64,000 bases of DNA from Lunularia cruciata. Its lineage: Eukaryota > Streptophyta > Marchantiopsida > Lunulariales > Lunulariaceae. Of this stretch, positions 11,925-25,150 are shown piece by piece. The notes under the pieces are model-generated. The model saw only the letters and a program-made list of their open reading frames with translations, made no database searches and was not told the DNA's origin. Each line of letters starts with the position of its first letter. Position 1 is the stretch's first letter. The DNA is taken from NCBI GenBank assembly GCA_948567375.1, contig OX419757.1, positions 65,162,001 to 65,226,000 on the forward strand, written 5' to 3'. Position numbers and translations under genes: made by a program.

Positions 11925-13250
11925 TTTTATGGATACCTACAAATCCATTTTTGAAACACCCGATTATTTGAGGATGGATAGAACGGAGCGAGGTCAGAGT
12001 GAATTGAACGTCGTCGTGGCTAGGTCGGAGCGAAGCGTGAGAGAACTGGATAGTGTATATCGCAGCATGAACTATGAACGAGTTAATCCTAAAACACTAA
12101 ACATTGAATGAAGTAAAAAAAGCTGTCAAAGTAAGTTTCCAAGCAAACACAAACCACAGACGGTTTCATCAATGCCTAACGCAGCGCTGATATAACGAGG
12201 CGAGTGCTAGTACTCCTCGTTTCGAGTTGCTGTTCAGAAGCTCATGAAGCAATATATCAAGCTAAAATATATTATAAATATAGATCATAAAATGTTATAA
12301 CATCTCATAGAGTAAGTTAGTATCATATTCAAGTACATCTGAAAATGTATTAGATATCTTACCCCAAGTAAGATTTGAGATTTTTGGTTTCTACTTGTGT
12401 GCAAGCAGGATTACCAAATCATACTTCTACAAGTACAAGAGTGGGATTTTAGAATACTAGATTTTAGAACTTGTAAAAATTACAAGTTAAACATTCCATG
12501 TTCAATACAACATCTAAACATGAAGCGCAACAATTATAGATGAAAAGTTGAGTGAATTTAGTATATGTTAAACTAGGCCCTAAAACTACTATAAGTAATT
12601 TAGATGTAGTATAATTTTAGATGTCTAATTTGTGTAAAGATATTATCTGAAAGTCAACTTGATATATAAGGAGTTTAAATGTATTCAAGGTATTTAGTAA
12701 CTTGAATTCTAATTCAAATTTTTTCTAAGAATCCCATGTATATTATTAAGCATATAAATTATTGAAACTTTTATCATTTCGATTTGATAAACAAAATTTA
12801 TTAACTTGAAACTAATATCAAAATCCAATTCAAGCAAAAATATGCAAAATATTCAAGATTCAAGCAAAGCAGCGCAAACAATCCCTAGAGCAGTTCAAGC
12901 TTTGCCCTACAGGGCATAGAAGCATGCGCAGGGGATGTTTTGCACGTATACCGAGAGCACCCGAAACTAAAGCGAGAAAGCGCTTGATAACAAGCAGCAG
13001 GGAAGGAGCCTATGGACTTACTAAGTGATTACCGTTTGGCAAGTTTCACTTTGACGAGTCATCAGGCCATCTTCCCCACGCCCTCCGGCCCTTTCTTTTG
13101 AGTTTGGTTGCCGGCGGATTGTAACTCAAGAGCCTTTACTACCTAAAAAAGATAAAGCCGGAGCGACCTTTGGCCCAGGCGCGACATCCGAGCTGCCCCG
13201 CCGGGTACAACGGAATGAGGTTGGAACGATTACTTGCAAGGAACAAAAGT
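11925..13250. other. GC-rich islands in AT-rich DNA (possible organelle-derived segments)
   Basis: Segments at about 11.96-12.05, 12.17-12.25 and especially 12.88-13.24 kb are much richer in G+C than their surroundings and have a different word usage (for example GCCGGAGCGACC, CTGCCCCGCCGGG, GGTCGGAGCGAAGCG). A 60-codon frame at 11929-12111 covers the first patch. A stem-loop-like ACGAGG...CCTCGT pair sits near 12.2 kb. The texture recalls plant mitochondrial DNA, but I recognise no mitochondrial gene here. Confidence 0.35.
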
Positions 13251-13472
13251 TAATATTCACCTTCCTATTATATCAAAATAATATTCAATTATTATAATAG
13301 ATATAAAAAATTTGGAGAAAATTTAAGATACTAAATTTTTATAACAATGAGTTAGAAAATTTAAGGTAAATTGATAGGGTAAAAAATTTTAGCATAATTA
13401 CAAAGATGTAATTTAGTTCAAGTTGTCTTTTAATTCAAATAGTAAGCCAATAAATCTATAAGAGAAGAAAGG

Positions 13473-13565
13473 TGAACGCATAGGAAAAACTAAGGATAGG
13501 AAGACCCCATCAAGCCGTACAAGGGAGAGACAAAAAAGGTAACATGGGGCTAAGCCCCAATAGTG
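13473..13565 (-). repeat. 3' tail of the non-LTR element with GGGGC/GCCCC hairpin
   Basis: On the plus strand, GGGGCTAAGCCCC at 13546-13558 forms a 5-bp stem with a TAA loop. It is followed toward the element's 3' end by the segments that recur elsewhere as TACGGCTTGATGGGG, CTTCCTATCCTTAG and CCTATGCGTTCACC (sense strand). Related copies lie at 10.04, 32.47, 32.62, 48.28, 53.67 and 60.33 kb. Its recurrence without the coding body suggests this is the part needed for retrotransposition priming. Confidence 0.7.
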
Positions 13566-13768
13566 TCTATATGAGAAATCTGCCCTACCGCACCTAAGAT
13601 ATCCGAGCTATGCAAGTCGTACGGTCTACACACAACTGGAGCATCCGAAGAAACTTCACCTAATGTGATTGCTCTCCTATGGATTGCACCAGCCACTGCC
13701 TTCTGTAGAGCAATGGACACACTCTGTCTAAAATATGCTACAAAGTATGAGAGTGAGAGTAATACCTC

Positions 13769-16728
13769 CTAACGCCTAACATGATAAGCTCTCGCGCACT
13801 CCCTGACAAATGTGTCAAATGCCGTGTCCATCGCTCCATATAACTCGCAGGCTAGAGGAACAAAGAGGTGGCCTTGTTGCATGCCCCTATACTTGGAGAC
13901 CTTGCGACCTGCTGCTGCACTCACCATCCAAGGGAATGGGTAATCACTCCCTCCAAAACTGTATCCCACATAGGGTCCATAACCATGACATCCGCTACTG
14001 TCACCTGATCATCTCGGACCAAGTATAAGTCTGCCCTGACACGTGTCATCTGCAAAGCATACAAACGCTCCCTCCAAGCCAAGTATCCACTCTCTTGTGC
14101 CATAGCAAACACTATGTCTCTAATGGCATCATGGGTAGCTATCCTCTATCCTCCAAAAGGACACCGTGTCATGTGGACCGTTGCTGCATCTAGTGTAGAA
14201 CCACACTCACAAGTGAGTAATGAAGATGCAAATGGTTGGACCATACCTAGGCAAAACCTCATCGCTGTAGAGAAAGTAGCTGGTGCAAGTTGGAAAGCCC
14301 TAATGCATGGTCAGGCTAGGATCCAAGAGCTTGCACCCTTGCCGGAGCAAGAGCAAAGATGTGCTCTAGTAACCTGAGGAATGGACGAGTCGACTAAGAG
14401 AGAATGTAGCGTATGCTCACACTATTGCTCCATCAAGGAAGACTTTAAACCTCTAGTCCAATCTGACAATAGTGAAGCAAAAGGTGGAAAATCCTCTTGT
14501 GCTCGTGGTGATAGACTATCTCTTGTCTGTCGCAATAACACCTTGAGAGAAAAGGATCCTCCCTCCACCTCTATCACATGAGTCTCCAAAACCGGCCTAT
14601 CAGCAACCACAAAATGAGAGGATAGTAGGGGTGCCAAGAGAGCCCAACTACCCAAAAATGCTATAGGTGCCGTCTCCTCCATAGAAAGCAAGCCAACCCC
14701 ACCACATGAGATCCGTAGAGCCATCTGTCTACTTGCCAAATCCTCTATCACACACTCAAAAGTCCATGGTCCAATAATATCACCAAAGACTCCCATAATC
14801 CTCCTATCAAATGCTCTTAGATGTGATAGGAAGGACGATGAGGGGGGAATTGTACAGATGAGGTAGGATGGTCGACGAGCAATACTAGAAGAGAGTATCC
14901 CAAATGCCACCTGCGGATCTCCTAGTAATGGAAGGTCATCCACATGGAGAACATCCTCTGCAAGAGCAACATCTAAGAAGCGTGTGACAAAATCCTCCGA
15001 TCCTACTGGCACTCCAAGAACACAAAGTCCATATGTGGATGTGATACAACCCTCTGGAAGCTCAGGGTGGGGAGGGATACCTAAAGGGGACCATGCCATA
15101 CAATTTGACACCTTGACTCTCAAGCCTACTAGATGTAGCTTGGTAGTCAAGTAGTCAAAGGCCTGCCTAATCTGATCTATAGGGCCTACGATGTGTGTAT
15201 CATCTACCAAGGAGGGAAATACACAACCTGGCATGGCCAAGGTAGTAGATAGGAGAGCTCTAAAGTGAGCCATGGCAAATAAGGGCCTCCTCCCAAAGGA
15301 TCTCCCTGATGTGTACCAACAGCTGACTCCAAGACGGTGACTCCCTCTTGTGGACCACCATGCTGGTGGTAAAGGGAAGCCGGATAGCCATAAAAAGACC
15401 GCACAAAAAGAATGAGACTTGCCAAGGATCCACCAACCTCCCTAAGCTCTCTAAAGATGGATGCACGTGAGATGCTATTAAAAGCATTCTCAACATCCAC
15501 CTGTAGGACGACCCACTCCGGATGGATATCTAGGAGTGCTCTAATGCCTAAAGATATAGCCTCATATCCTCTCGGTGTAGCTACTCCAAATTGATGTGGA
15601 CTAAGGTGCTATAAAAAATGAGAACAATGTTGAAGGACAATGGTACGATTGACCAAATGCAAAAAGATCTCTCCAATAGCAATCAGTCTAATGCCTCCCG
15701 TGTCCTTCTCCATCACGAGAAGAAGTCGACTAGCACCTAACACCCGACTAATAGACATAAGAATGTCTCCTCTTGCTACTGTTGTAGCCACCTGAAACAA
15801 CTTGGTAAAACCACTAGAAGGATCATCTGCCTGGAAGCAATCTCTAAGGTGCTCATAAACCATCCTTGACAAGCCTCTTGAGGAAAGGCGAGCGGCAGTG
15901 CATAATGCTTGTGCAAATAGCGACCTATCAAGACATAAAGGCTGCTCATGCTGATAATCTAAGACCTCTAGTGATAGTCCCTCTACTGCTATAGGATGTA
16001 GTGAGTGTAGGGAAGAGATGGTCTCATTAGTAGGACTCACTATAGGCAAAGGGTGTAGCGCTCGTGCTGCTCTATTAAACTCTCCCGCCTGACCCAATGT
16101 CCTACATCATCATAATCGAGTGGAATCTGTGGTATCATGTGGCGATGCCTATCTCCTAAATCATGTGGCCCTAATAGACTTCTCTTGAAGGGCTGCCCAA
16201 TCCCCCACTCAGAATTGATGAAATCTAGCAGCCACCTCTCTATGCCCCGCACATCCCCGTCTAGCATAACAAAGACACCATCAAGGGAGTAAGAGGAATA
16301 GGAACCATGCTAACTCGTCCAAGGGATCACGTGCCAAACGGTCTAGTGGTAGGCGAAAAGCCTGTCTAGCCCTCATCATGGAGTGTGCGGGGTGGCCTAT
16401 GGAATAGACGTGGACATGGACAACTAGTCTCAAATAACCCCAAAATGCAACCCGCTTGAGAAGCTAACCACTCCCACGACTCAATCGGTATCCTTGGAAC
16501 AATCAACGAAGGTATAGAAGAAGCATACATAATCCAAAGTGTCACTGCTGTCGATGTGGTCATTCGTCTCACGTGGGCATCCAAAGTGGTCAAATCATAG
16601 TCCTTGTGCATCCTTTCTACATGGGTCTTTACCCCTTGCAAGGTAAAGCGTCGGTGACACATCGGGCATGGTGTATCCCGACCCGCTCTAGGCGACCCCA
16701 CATGGGAAGGTGTAGCCATGGCTAGCAC
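13769..16728 (-). pseudogene. Reverse transcriptase polyprotein, broken by frameshifts and stops
   Basis: Pieces in order: a C2H2 finger (16668-16606; CPMC then H-X4-H); an RT N-terminal part (about 16267-15609) with a frameshift near 16080; a stop near 15607; RT motif A, VDVENAFNSI (about 15500); QGDPLGG (about 15308-15288); a frameshift; then LVDDTHIVGP at about 15204, where LVDD replaces the usual F/Y-A-D-D. A C-X-C-X9-H-X3-C knuckle follows at 14211-14161. The end carries RADLYLV, then VADVMVMDP, then KVSKY, the order seen in R2-type PD-(D/E)XK endonucleases, with a last frameshift near 13950. The piece boundaries are in three frames, so it cannot be expressed as one protein. Confidence 0.8.
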
Positions 16729-16799
16729 AAGAATAATGATAGTAACACATGATGCTCCTCTCTATATCTTCCCATATCTGCAAAACCACAACCCCTCAC

Positions 16800-17100
16800 A
16801 TCCCAACTCACATAAGAAAACAATCTCTCCAAACCCTAAAATCTATAAACTCTCATAACTTTCAATTTCCATCTCCAAAATTTTCACACTAATTCCCATG
16901 GAACTTAATTATGAAAACAACGAGATTGGAAATAAAAATCCCCGACCCATCACTCTCAATGTATAATGATCACTCTAAACCCTAAAAAATCTAAAAATCC
17001 TCATAACTTTCTACTCCATTCTCCATAGTCTTCAATCTAGGTGCCAATGGAACCAAAATTGAAAAACAAAGAGAATAGACTATTCACTTGAACGCTAGAT
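16800..17100. repeat. Tandem repeat at 5' side of the non-LTR element
   Basis: Two diverged units share CTCTCCAAACCCTAAAATCT / CTCTAAACCCTAAAAAATCT, followed by CTCATAACTTTC. They sit immediately upstream of the retroelement's first ATG. A related array lies at 0.79-1.03 kb. This is probably the element's 5' UTR or promoter repeats. Confidence 0.5.
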
Positions 17101-20100
17101 GCTAGAGAGACCTCAGAAATTATAGATATTGTCTCACGGTCTCCCCTCTCCTCTCCCGTCTCCACACTCTCCCGCTGCTCTCCCGTAGTCTCACCGTTTC
17201 CGAAAAAAGGTCTGTAGGAGAATCGAGATCAATCGGGCAACAAAGGGAATTTGAAATCAATGCTGCTAAAATGGGAATTGAGATCTTAAATTGACTAGAA
17301 TAACAAGCGACATTGATGAATTGACTAGAGTCAGGATTGCAGATGTTCTGTTCTATAAAATAGAAGTAAGTTTTAGAATTCTTTCTCATAAGAACTAAGC
17401 ATTACTGAATTTACACCTTCATGTCACTCAAAATCCCCATTTGGAAGTAGTGCAAGATACAAATATACATTAATAATTTAATAAAGTAGAGCAAAAGGAA
17501 TACTTACAAATAATTCATGATCTAAAAACAATACAACATATGAGGTTAAAATCCAATCCTTAATGTATGAAAAGTAAGACATTTCAAACATATATACGTC
17601 AGTCTCTTACTATCGGATGAATAGAATTTTATTTATGAGTTTAATATTTTTCTTTTATTATCTATTTTAATAATAATCTACTATGAAATAAAATATATCA
17701 TGCTCTAAATCTAAATTGAAGAATTAATCATATACTCAAGAATATAGAGTTCAAATTTAATATCAGTAAGAGAGGTAATAAACTTTCTAGTAACGTTTTA
17801 GATTGAGAAAACTCCATAGTATCATAAGTTACAATTTTATTTTTTAAATATTACATATATAATATAAAAATAATAGGAAATAATATTAAATAATTTAAAT
17901 TTAATATGTGACTACTTAATTAACTAACATATGATATAAAATAAAAATATGTAAAATTATTATTTATTATTTAATGATAGAAATAAGACCTTGATAGAAA
18001 AGAATTTACTATATTTGGATACAAAATTGTTCTTACTGAAATACCATTAATAGTGGAAATAGATAAAGATGAATTACTAAATTGATATACCTTGATTTGT
18101 AATTGAGAACTTTAGATCTAATTGTTAGATCCAATTACCTCCAAAAATTAGATAAGGAGAATTGAAGTAGATAGTATTGGATTGTTACATAAGGCTCTAA
18201 GTAAATTTATTGAGGGGTAAATTAGCATTAAAAGGTAATTTCATTTAGAATATATAAATATTCTATGTCACATATATAAATCTTGTGCAGTTAAAGGTCT
18301 TTTTGAATATTTTTTATTATAATTCTTAAAATATAAGAAACTAGTTGCAGTAAACAGTCTAAATTTAGCCTAATTGAGGCTGGAAAGAGCTATGTTCAAA
18401 CTACTTTAAAGTCAACTAGACTCATTCAGAGTAATTAGATACCAAGAATATACGCTAATGCTATAATTCTAATGTTAGAAGCTTTCCTAACCAAAATTTG
18501 GAGGAAAAGTTGGTGTGGATAGATAGTCAATAAGTTTAGTAAAATTTTGATAAGCCAAATTTGAAAGAAAAGTTAGATTTATATAAAGAGTTGGTTCTAG
18601 TTAGGGGTTAAAATCCAAAATAAACTATAGATTAAATAAATATAGAATTCTAAGAAATTTATATAAAAGAAACAGAAGTTAATTTTTTTAATAATAATTG
18701 TGATAAAATAAAATCATCATAAATTTTATTTTATTTTTATAAAAATGAACATCAGAACCAATCTAATGTATTGTGGGTAATCAATATTAACCAAAATGTG
18801 ATGAAACAATAAAAACTAGTTGTTCCCATAAAGATATGACTTGAAAATGACCACAAGATGAAGGAAAATGTCACTAATAGTAATTTCTTATTATTTCTTG
18901 TTTAACCTCTTGGGTAAGAATCACTCCCAAAAGAGGGTAGTGTCATCCCTTGTGGCACACTAAGGAAAAGTGAAATAAAAATCACTTTCACTATAGATCT
19001 ATTCTAAGTTATTCTTGAAGGTCATGGTTTACTCATCACAAATATCACTTTGCTTTGTAGGTTACTCCACACCAAAGGTGCTATTGGCTAATGATGGCTA
19101 GTACTTGACTTTTGTTAATGCTTCCAACTTTGTTAGTGTTACGATTGTCGTGAATATGTTAAATGCCATTAGCATGACGAGTGTCGTGCACACATCAATG
19201 ACAATTCTTACTTCTTTGGTAATTTCACCACAAAGGTCATATCACACTAATGATTACAACCACAATAAATACATACCACCCTTCCCAAAAGATGCAATTT
19301 TAAAGGAGTCATGTATGGATCATATTGCTTAGCTCTTTTTTATCGTGGTACTTCATAATGCTCTTGGGCTTTATTAGCCACTCACCGCATTGCCTTGACT
19401 ATTCAAAATCCTAGAGATCCAACACTTTGGACAAGTGCAAAAAATTCTCTTCACTCAAACACTCATGTTACTACTTTAAGTTTCATCACCACTACTCAAC
19501 CAAGTATGTAATCCATCATATAGGATGAAAACAACATACATAGAAGATCATAAAGGTCTTTGAGTGATAGGTTTTATTTCCAAATTTTGATTCTTGAGTG
19601 AACAAATGTACTTGGTTTACATTGGGTTGAAATGCTTTATACTATTCATACTCCTCCCCAAAGGGACTTTAACAACTTAGTGGGTCCTTCCTAGGTAACC
19701 TCTTAGCTAATTTGATATCATTAACTTAAGATCCACATCCTATCTTAATCACTCACTTAAGATTCTAATCTTATCTTATCACTAGCTTAGGATTTTGATT
19801 CTATCTTATCCTAATATAACTTAATTAAGACTTGCCTAGGTGATTATGCTAGATCAACTCCTCAATTTTATCCTCTACTTCTAACTTTTCCTTTGGCTAC
19901 TAATCACAAAGTCTTCAATTACAAAATTGACTGCTCATAAAAAGTGTCATGAGGCAGTAATATACACTCACAAAGATCTTTGGTAGAAAGATTTTGTCCT
20001 CATTTTACTAGGTTTATGATCATTCTACATTTAGACTATTTTATAATTTTTAATCTCACAAATTTATACACTACTATGAACAATTTTCCATAGGAGTAGT

Positions 20101-21419
20101 ACAAGAAGGATGAGGTACAAGATCACTCTTGCAACAAGGTAGCCTACAAAGACAAAGATCATTATACTCATTACAAAGATCATACATCTTTTAATCATCA
20201 CTATAGTTTTTTGGTGATAGTTTGTCAACTTTGTCACTACAAACTTAATGAAGTTTGTTAGTATGTGCCTAATGATCTCAATTATCATAGGTCTAGGATC
20301 TTTATGACCACTATGATTGCATGCAACCAAGCAATACAAGTATGAGTTTGCAAGGGGTATGAAAACTATCACATGTTTGTGCCACCAAGTGTCAAGAATG
20401 ACTGAAACACATTCAATCAACATGACTGTGCCGCCAAAGAACAAAAATATGGACCGTTTGAATCAACTAACATGCCTCCATGCCAAACTTGTGACCCTTC
20501 ACAATTGCCACGAGTGCCGCCAAATCATATGATGGTTCACCCTAACTATAAATTGCAAAATTATGTCATGGGGTAGAACTTCTTTTCATTATCATGTTTT
20601 ACTCTTTTGGTATCTTTCACTCTTTACTACCCACTCTTTCAACACTTTGTCCTTGTAGGATCTCTTGTTATGCTATAACCTGAAGCATTTGTGGGAGAAG
20701 AAGTGTTTGTGCAATGTAGATACTTGTATTAGTATTCTATTACCAAGAGTATTCTTGACACACAAATCAATAAAACCTCAAATCTTTTTGAGTGTATACT
20801 CTATCTCATAATCAAATACATTAGAAGTAAAAAATTGGATTTCCTACTATGGAACTAGAACATTTCCAACATTTCCATGTTAGATAAAATTTGGGATAAT
20901 GACAATACAAGTAGTAACTTTATGAGAGGAATCCTACCTTTTAGACAAAAGATCAAGGGCAGCGGGTTTTGGGACATGAAACCTTCCTATTTGGATAGAT
21001 ATCATAGATAAGCCTTATGGTCATACTATTAAAAAATTAATACCAAGATAGATGACTTCTTTGATGAAGAAAAAATTACTAATAGCTATCAAGTAGACTT
21101 CCTCAAAGATCTTGTTTGATGAGTCATCATTAAACAATCATGAAGTTGTTCAATCCAAATGAACTGCTTATGTCAACTTGAACCAAACCACTTTCTTTCA
21201 ACTCCTTCACAAAGGAAAACTAATATGTTTGGGACAAATTTTTTTTGAACAAGTGGCGGAGTTAGTGTAGGAGATGAAAGAGCAAAGAGGAGCTATGATT
21301 GTATTGCCATTTGTAATTCATTTCTATTAAAGTATAAACCTCCTTACAAAGGAAAGGAAGAAGAAATATACATGTCAATTCCATCACCTGAATGACTTTG
21401 GTATACATTTAAACATAGA
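17101..21419. other. AT-rich intergenic stretch, no gene recognised
   Basis: A frame of 126 codons at 20064-20444 (minus) and shorter ones lack recognised motifs. 21.0-21.4 kb is the DNA into which the family A minus-strand element inserted; its other half resumes at 27024. Some of this may be very old retroelement sequence. Confidence 0.5.
19715..19830. repeat. Short degenerate tandem repeat
   Basis: ACTTAAGATCC, ACTTAAGATTC and GCTTAGGATTT recur at about 40-bp steps, each followed by a TATCTTA-type string. Confidence 0.55.
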
Positions 21420-21424
21420 GCAAG

Positions 21425-21855
21425 TGTAAGAGGCCAAGATCAAGGAGAAAAATAGGAGAATGGAAGATCAAAGTGGAAGATCACATTGGGACATTTGAAT
21501 GAGTGAAACTCCAAATGCATAACATGAGCTTAGGATTTCATATTTATAGGGAGCATATAGAGCTCTTGAGAAGCTTTTCAAGAAGCTTCTTGCTTGAAGC
21601 CGCCTACTTGGCATGCAAGCTAAGCTAGTTGGAAGCTTCCCAAGAAGCTTCCTTCTAGAAGCTATCTACTTGAGGTGCAAGCTAAGCTAGCAAAGAAGCT
21701 TCCTCCTAGAAGTTGCAATTTGACATGAATATTATCCAATATTTAGAAGGTACCAAGTAGCTTCTTGTATACGTCTAGAGTATTCTATGCTAAATTGGTC
21801 CATTTTTTACCTTTTTAGCCTTGACTAACTCATTGGTAAACTCCATATTGTTACA
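21425..21855 (-). repeat. 3' LTR of family A minus-strand element
   Basis: In the minus sense it begins TGTAACAATATGG and ends CCTCTTACA. A CTATAAATA box (plus 21541-21549) lies in its 3' half. The middle holds about 65-bp subrepeats rich in AAGCTTC and CAAGCTAAGCTAG. The adjacent polypurine tract is at 21856-21867. Confidence 0.88.
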
Positions 21856-21867
21856 TATTCCTCCACC
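21856..21867 (-). other. Polypurine tract
   Basis: GGTGGAGGAATA in the element sense, directly before the 3' LTR. This is the usual plus-strand priming site. Confidence 0.7.
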
Positions 21868-22299
21868 GCTAGTTGGTGATGTCCTTGTCACCATTGAAGT
21901 TTCAAACTCCTAGATGACCATTTGTGCATTTTAGAGATGAGAAAGAGGCTCCCAAGTAGCATCATAAAGGGGATACCCTTTCTAGAGGACTTTTTACTCT
22001 ATATGTTATTGGTGGCCTTGTTGAATATGGTGATGCACAAGGATACGATCAACTTCATACTCCTCATGATTGTTGATAGGGATGGGAGGAGGAGGAGGAG
22101 GTTGGACACAAGAAGAAAAAAAGAAGGATTAGAAACAAAGGGTTTCAACTTAGAAATATGAAAGATATGGTGGATGTGCATATGACAAGGCAAGACAAGT
22201 TGATAAACAATAAATAAATGATATGGGTGACATCAAAGGGTCCTATCCAATTAGAAGCAAGTTTACAGACTTGTGTGTCAAGTAGAAAGGGTAGGTTAC

Positions 22300-25150
22300 T
22301 AGAGGAGAGCATGACCTTATCACCGAGTTGAAAGGTGAGATCATGATGATGGTAGTATGAATATTATTTTTGATGATTTAGAGCAACAAGGAGATGAGAT
22401 TTGGCTTGTTGGAGGGATTGGGATATGGTGGTCAAGAAGGTGGAAGTATGAGGAACATGAGATGGAGGAGGAGCAAGAAGGGAATCTAGAACAAGTGGAT
22501 CTTGGCTAAAATTAAGGAAGAAGGAGAGAATCTGGTGCTTGCCTATTTGGAATTATTGCATACAAACTCAATAGTTGCAAGACATTCATCCCAATCTGTA
22601 TAGTGAACATTGACAAAGGCACAAAGCGTATCCCCTAAGTGCAATTTTGATGTTTGGTTTGTCCATTAATTTGAGGATGATAGGCTGTGGACAAAGTAAG
22701 CTTGGTACCAAGTATCTAGAAGAATGCTTGCCAAAATGTGAAGCAAGGATCATGGTCAGAGATGCATATGCAAAGCATCCCATGATGCTTGAAGATATTG
22801 TCAAAGTAGATTTGGACCAATGTTGGAGCATCCATGGTATCAAAGGTTGGTGCCAAATGGATTTGCTTACTAAGCTTATCCACAAACACCACAATTGGTG
22901 TGTGACTTTGCTTTGTCTTGGGTAAGGAGGTGATAACATTCTAAGCTCACATGTTCCCATTGAGTAGATGGAATGGGGAGTGGTTGAAGGAGTCCACTTG
23001 GTTTCTGGTTGCTTACCTTGTTGCATTGGCAACTTTCACAAGATTATACAAACTCTTGAACATCTCATGCCATGTTTGGCCAGTAAAATTAGCATTGGAT
23101 GGTACCCAAGGTCATGTCCACACCCATGTGACCAATGATTGGTAAATCATGGGCTTCTTGAAGGGCACAAGTCGGAGATCACCCTTGGTTTGAATATAGA
23201 TCCGGTTTTCATAAAATAAAAGGCCTTCCTTGAAAGAGAAGGTGTTGTACTCCTTGTCACATGTTGTAAGACAATCTTGTACCATATGAAAGAAGAGATC
23301 TTGTTGTGATGCTATCTAAACTTGATTTGGACTTTAGAGTTGATTGACACTATTGTAATTGCCACCGTGATGAGAAGAAGAGACTTCAAATCAGGTCGTC
23401 ATGATAGGGTATCAGGGATGATATGGAATTAATTGGGCTTGTACTCAAGTTTGATGTCAAAAAATTGTAGTTGTTCCTCCTATCGATGATGCCAACTCTT
23501 CATGTGTTCCAAATGTAATATTTGCAACAAGGGTTTGTGATCAATTTGCATGAACACTTATTTCCCCAAGAGATAATGCCTCAATACCTTGGTGGCATAT
23601 ACCATTGCTAGTTGTTCCCAATCTCAAGCAAACTGATTCCTTTTTATGGTATTTAGTTGGTGAGACACAAAGGCAACGGGATGTAGCTCATTTGGGAATT
23701 CCTATTGTAACATAACTCCAATGGCAAAGTTAGAAGCATCAAAATCAACCACATAAGGTAGTTGAGAGTCATATGGTTGAAGAATGGGTCTTGGAGACAC
23801 CATATTTTTTAGCTTCTAGAATGCTTCATTGTGCTTGTGCTCCACTGAAAGCTCAAGTTCTTCCCCAAGAGGTTGGTCAATGATGCGGCCACATGAGCAT
23901 AATAGTGGATGAACCATGGATACAAACTTACCAATCCATTAAATGCCTATAATTTTGTAGCATCCTTTGGAGCAGGCCAATCAATAATGGGCTTGATTTT
24001 CTTCTCTTCCATCTTGATCCCCTTTGATGAGATCTTGGGACCCAAGAAGGTAACTTCCTTTTGTCAAAAGGTACACTTTGACTTCTTACAATAAAACTTC
24101 CATTGACGTAGTTGTCTTAGGACTTCTCGTACGTGATTTGTGTGTTTTGACTTTGTTTTGCTATTGATTAAAATATCATCTAAGAACACCACTACATATA
24201 GATCCAATAGCCCATCCAACACCTAATGCATCTGATCCATGAAGATTGTTGGAGCATTAGTAAGCCCAAAAGGTAGAACTCTCCACTCAAAATAGCCATA
24301 CCTTATGCAAAAGGTAATCTTTTGCACATCTTCTTTGTGAATGGGAATTTCCAAATAGCCACTTTGGAGATTCAACTTGGAGAAGTATTGTGCTCCTCAA
24401 TTGATTGAGCAAGTCGTGAATTTGAGGCAAGGGATATACATTCTTCACTATTTGTTATTGAGGCCAAAGTAATTAATATAGAAGCAAAGCACTCCATCCT
24501 TCTTTGGAAAAAATAGTACCAATGCTCCCCAAGGAGATGTACTATGTCATATGAATTCCTTCTCCAACAACTTTGTTAGTCTTATTCAAAGCTCATCCAA
24601 CTCCTTTGGTGAGAGCTGATAGATTGGTCTACTCATTGGAGTACTTCCTGGCAATAACTCAATCTTGAAGAGCATACCATGATCGGAGTGTAATCCCTTT
24701 GACAAATCATCTTCAAATATATATTTAAAAACTACTAGACAATTTGATCAACCATTGCTTGATGAGGCTTTTGGTCCTCCTCAAAATGTCCATGTGCAAT
24801 TTGCTTGATCCACATCACAAAAATAGACTTATCTTCCTCCAAAGCTTGCTCTATGGTTGTTTTGATGATAAACTTCCCATCTTGGGACTTATTTTCCTTC
24901 AAAATTTGCTTTATGGTTACTTTCTTGACAAACTTCACATCTTAGGACTGACTATTCTTAAGTGTCTTATTCAAATTTTGCCAGACAATCTAATCAAAAA
25001 TTCCTACCTTGGTGTTGTACTTGGAATTGTCATTGGTTCCAATCAAATTAAACCTTATGACATTCAAGCCAAGGTAGACCAAGAATGACATCATAGTGTT
25101 GAGGTGCCACTACAAAACTCATACACTCCAAATACTCCTTCCCAATCTTG
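22300..25150 (-). pseudogene. Family A gypsy pol (protease-RT-RNase H-integrase) remnant
   Basis: In the minus sense, VILGLPWL (near 25.1 kb) is the typical end of a gypsy protease region. LPFGLTNAPTIF (near 24.3 kb) and FLDDIL (24187-24168) are RT palm motifs. The region at 23.9-23.4 kb corresponds to RNase H by comparison with the plus-strand copy. The integrase zinc region lies near 23.1 kb. The integrase motif that normally reads DGQTE is here NGQTK (about 22.67 kb), so the third catalytic acidic residue is lost. Many stops and frameshifts are present. Confidence 0.82.

Larger units (their letters stand above)
13455..16740 (-). mobile_element. Non-LTR retrotransposon, RLE-type, degenerate
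   Basis: Read on the minus strand, the body holds an N-terminal C2H2 finger, a reverse transcriptase, a CCHC knuckle and a C-terminal block resembling the restriction-like endonuclease of R2-type elements, then a 3' tail that recurs elsewhere in the window. No LTRs flank it. I could not find a convincing target-site duplication, so the outer limits are approximate. A related repeat region at 16.80-17.10 kb may be its 5' UTR. Confidence 0.75.

Noticed and set aside
12175-12250. ACGAGG...CCTCGT pairing as a tRNA or ncRNA hairpin
   Set aside because: No cloverleaf or conserved promoter boxes are found, and the stem is too short to support an RNA gene.
14114-14377. 87-codon plus-strand frame inside the non-LTR element
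   Set aside because: Antisense to the CCHC/linker part of the element's minus-strand polyprotein.
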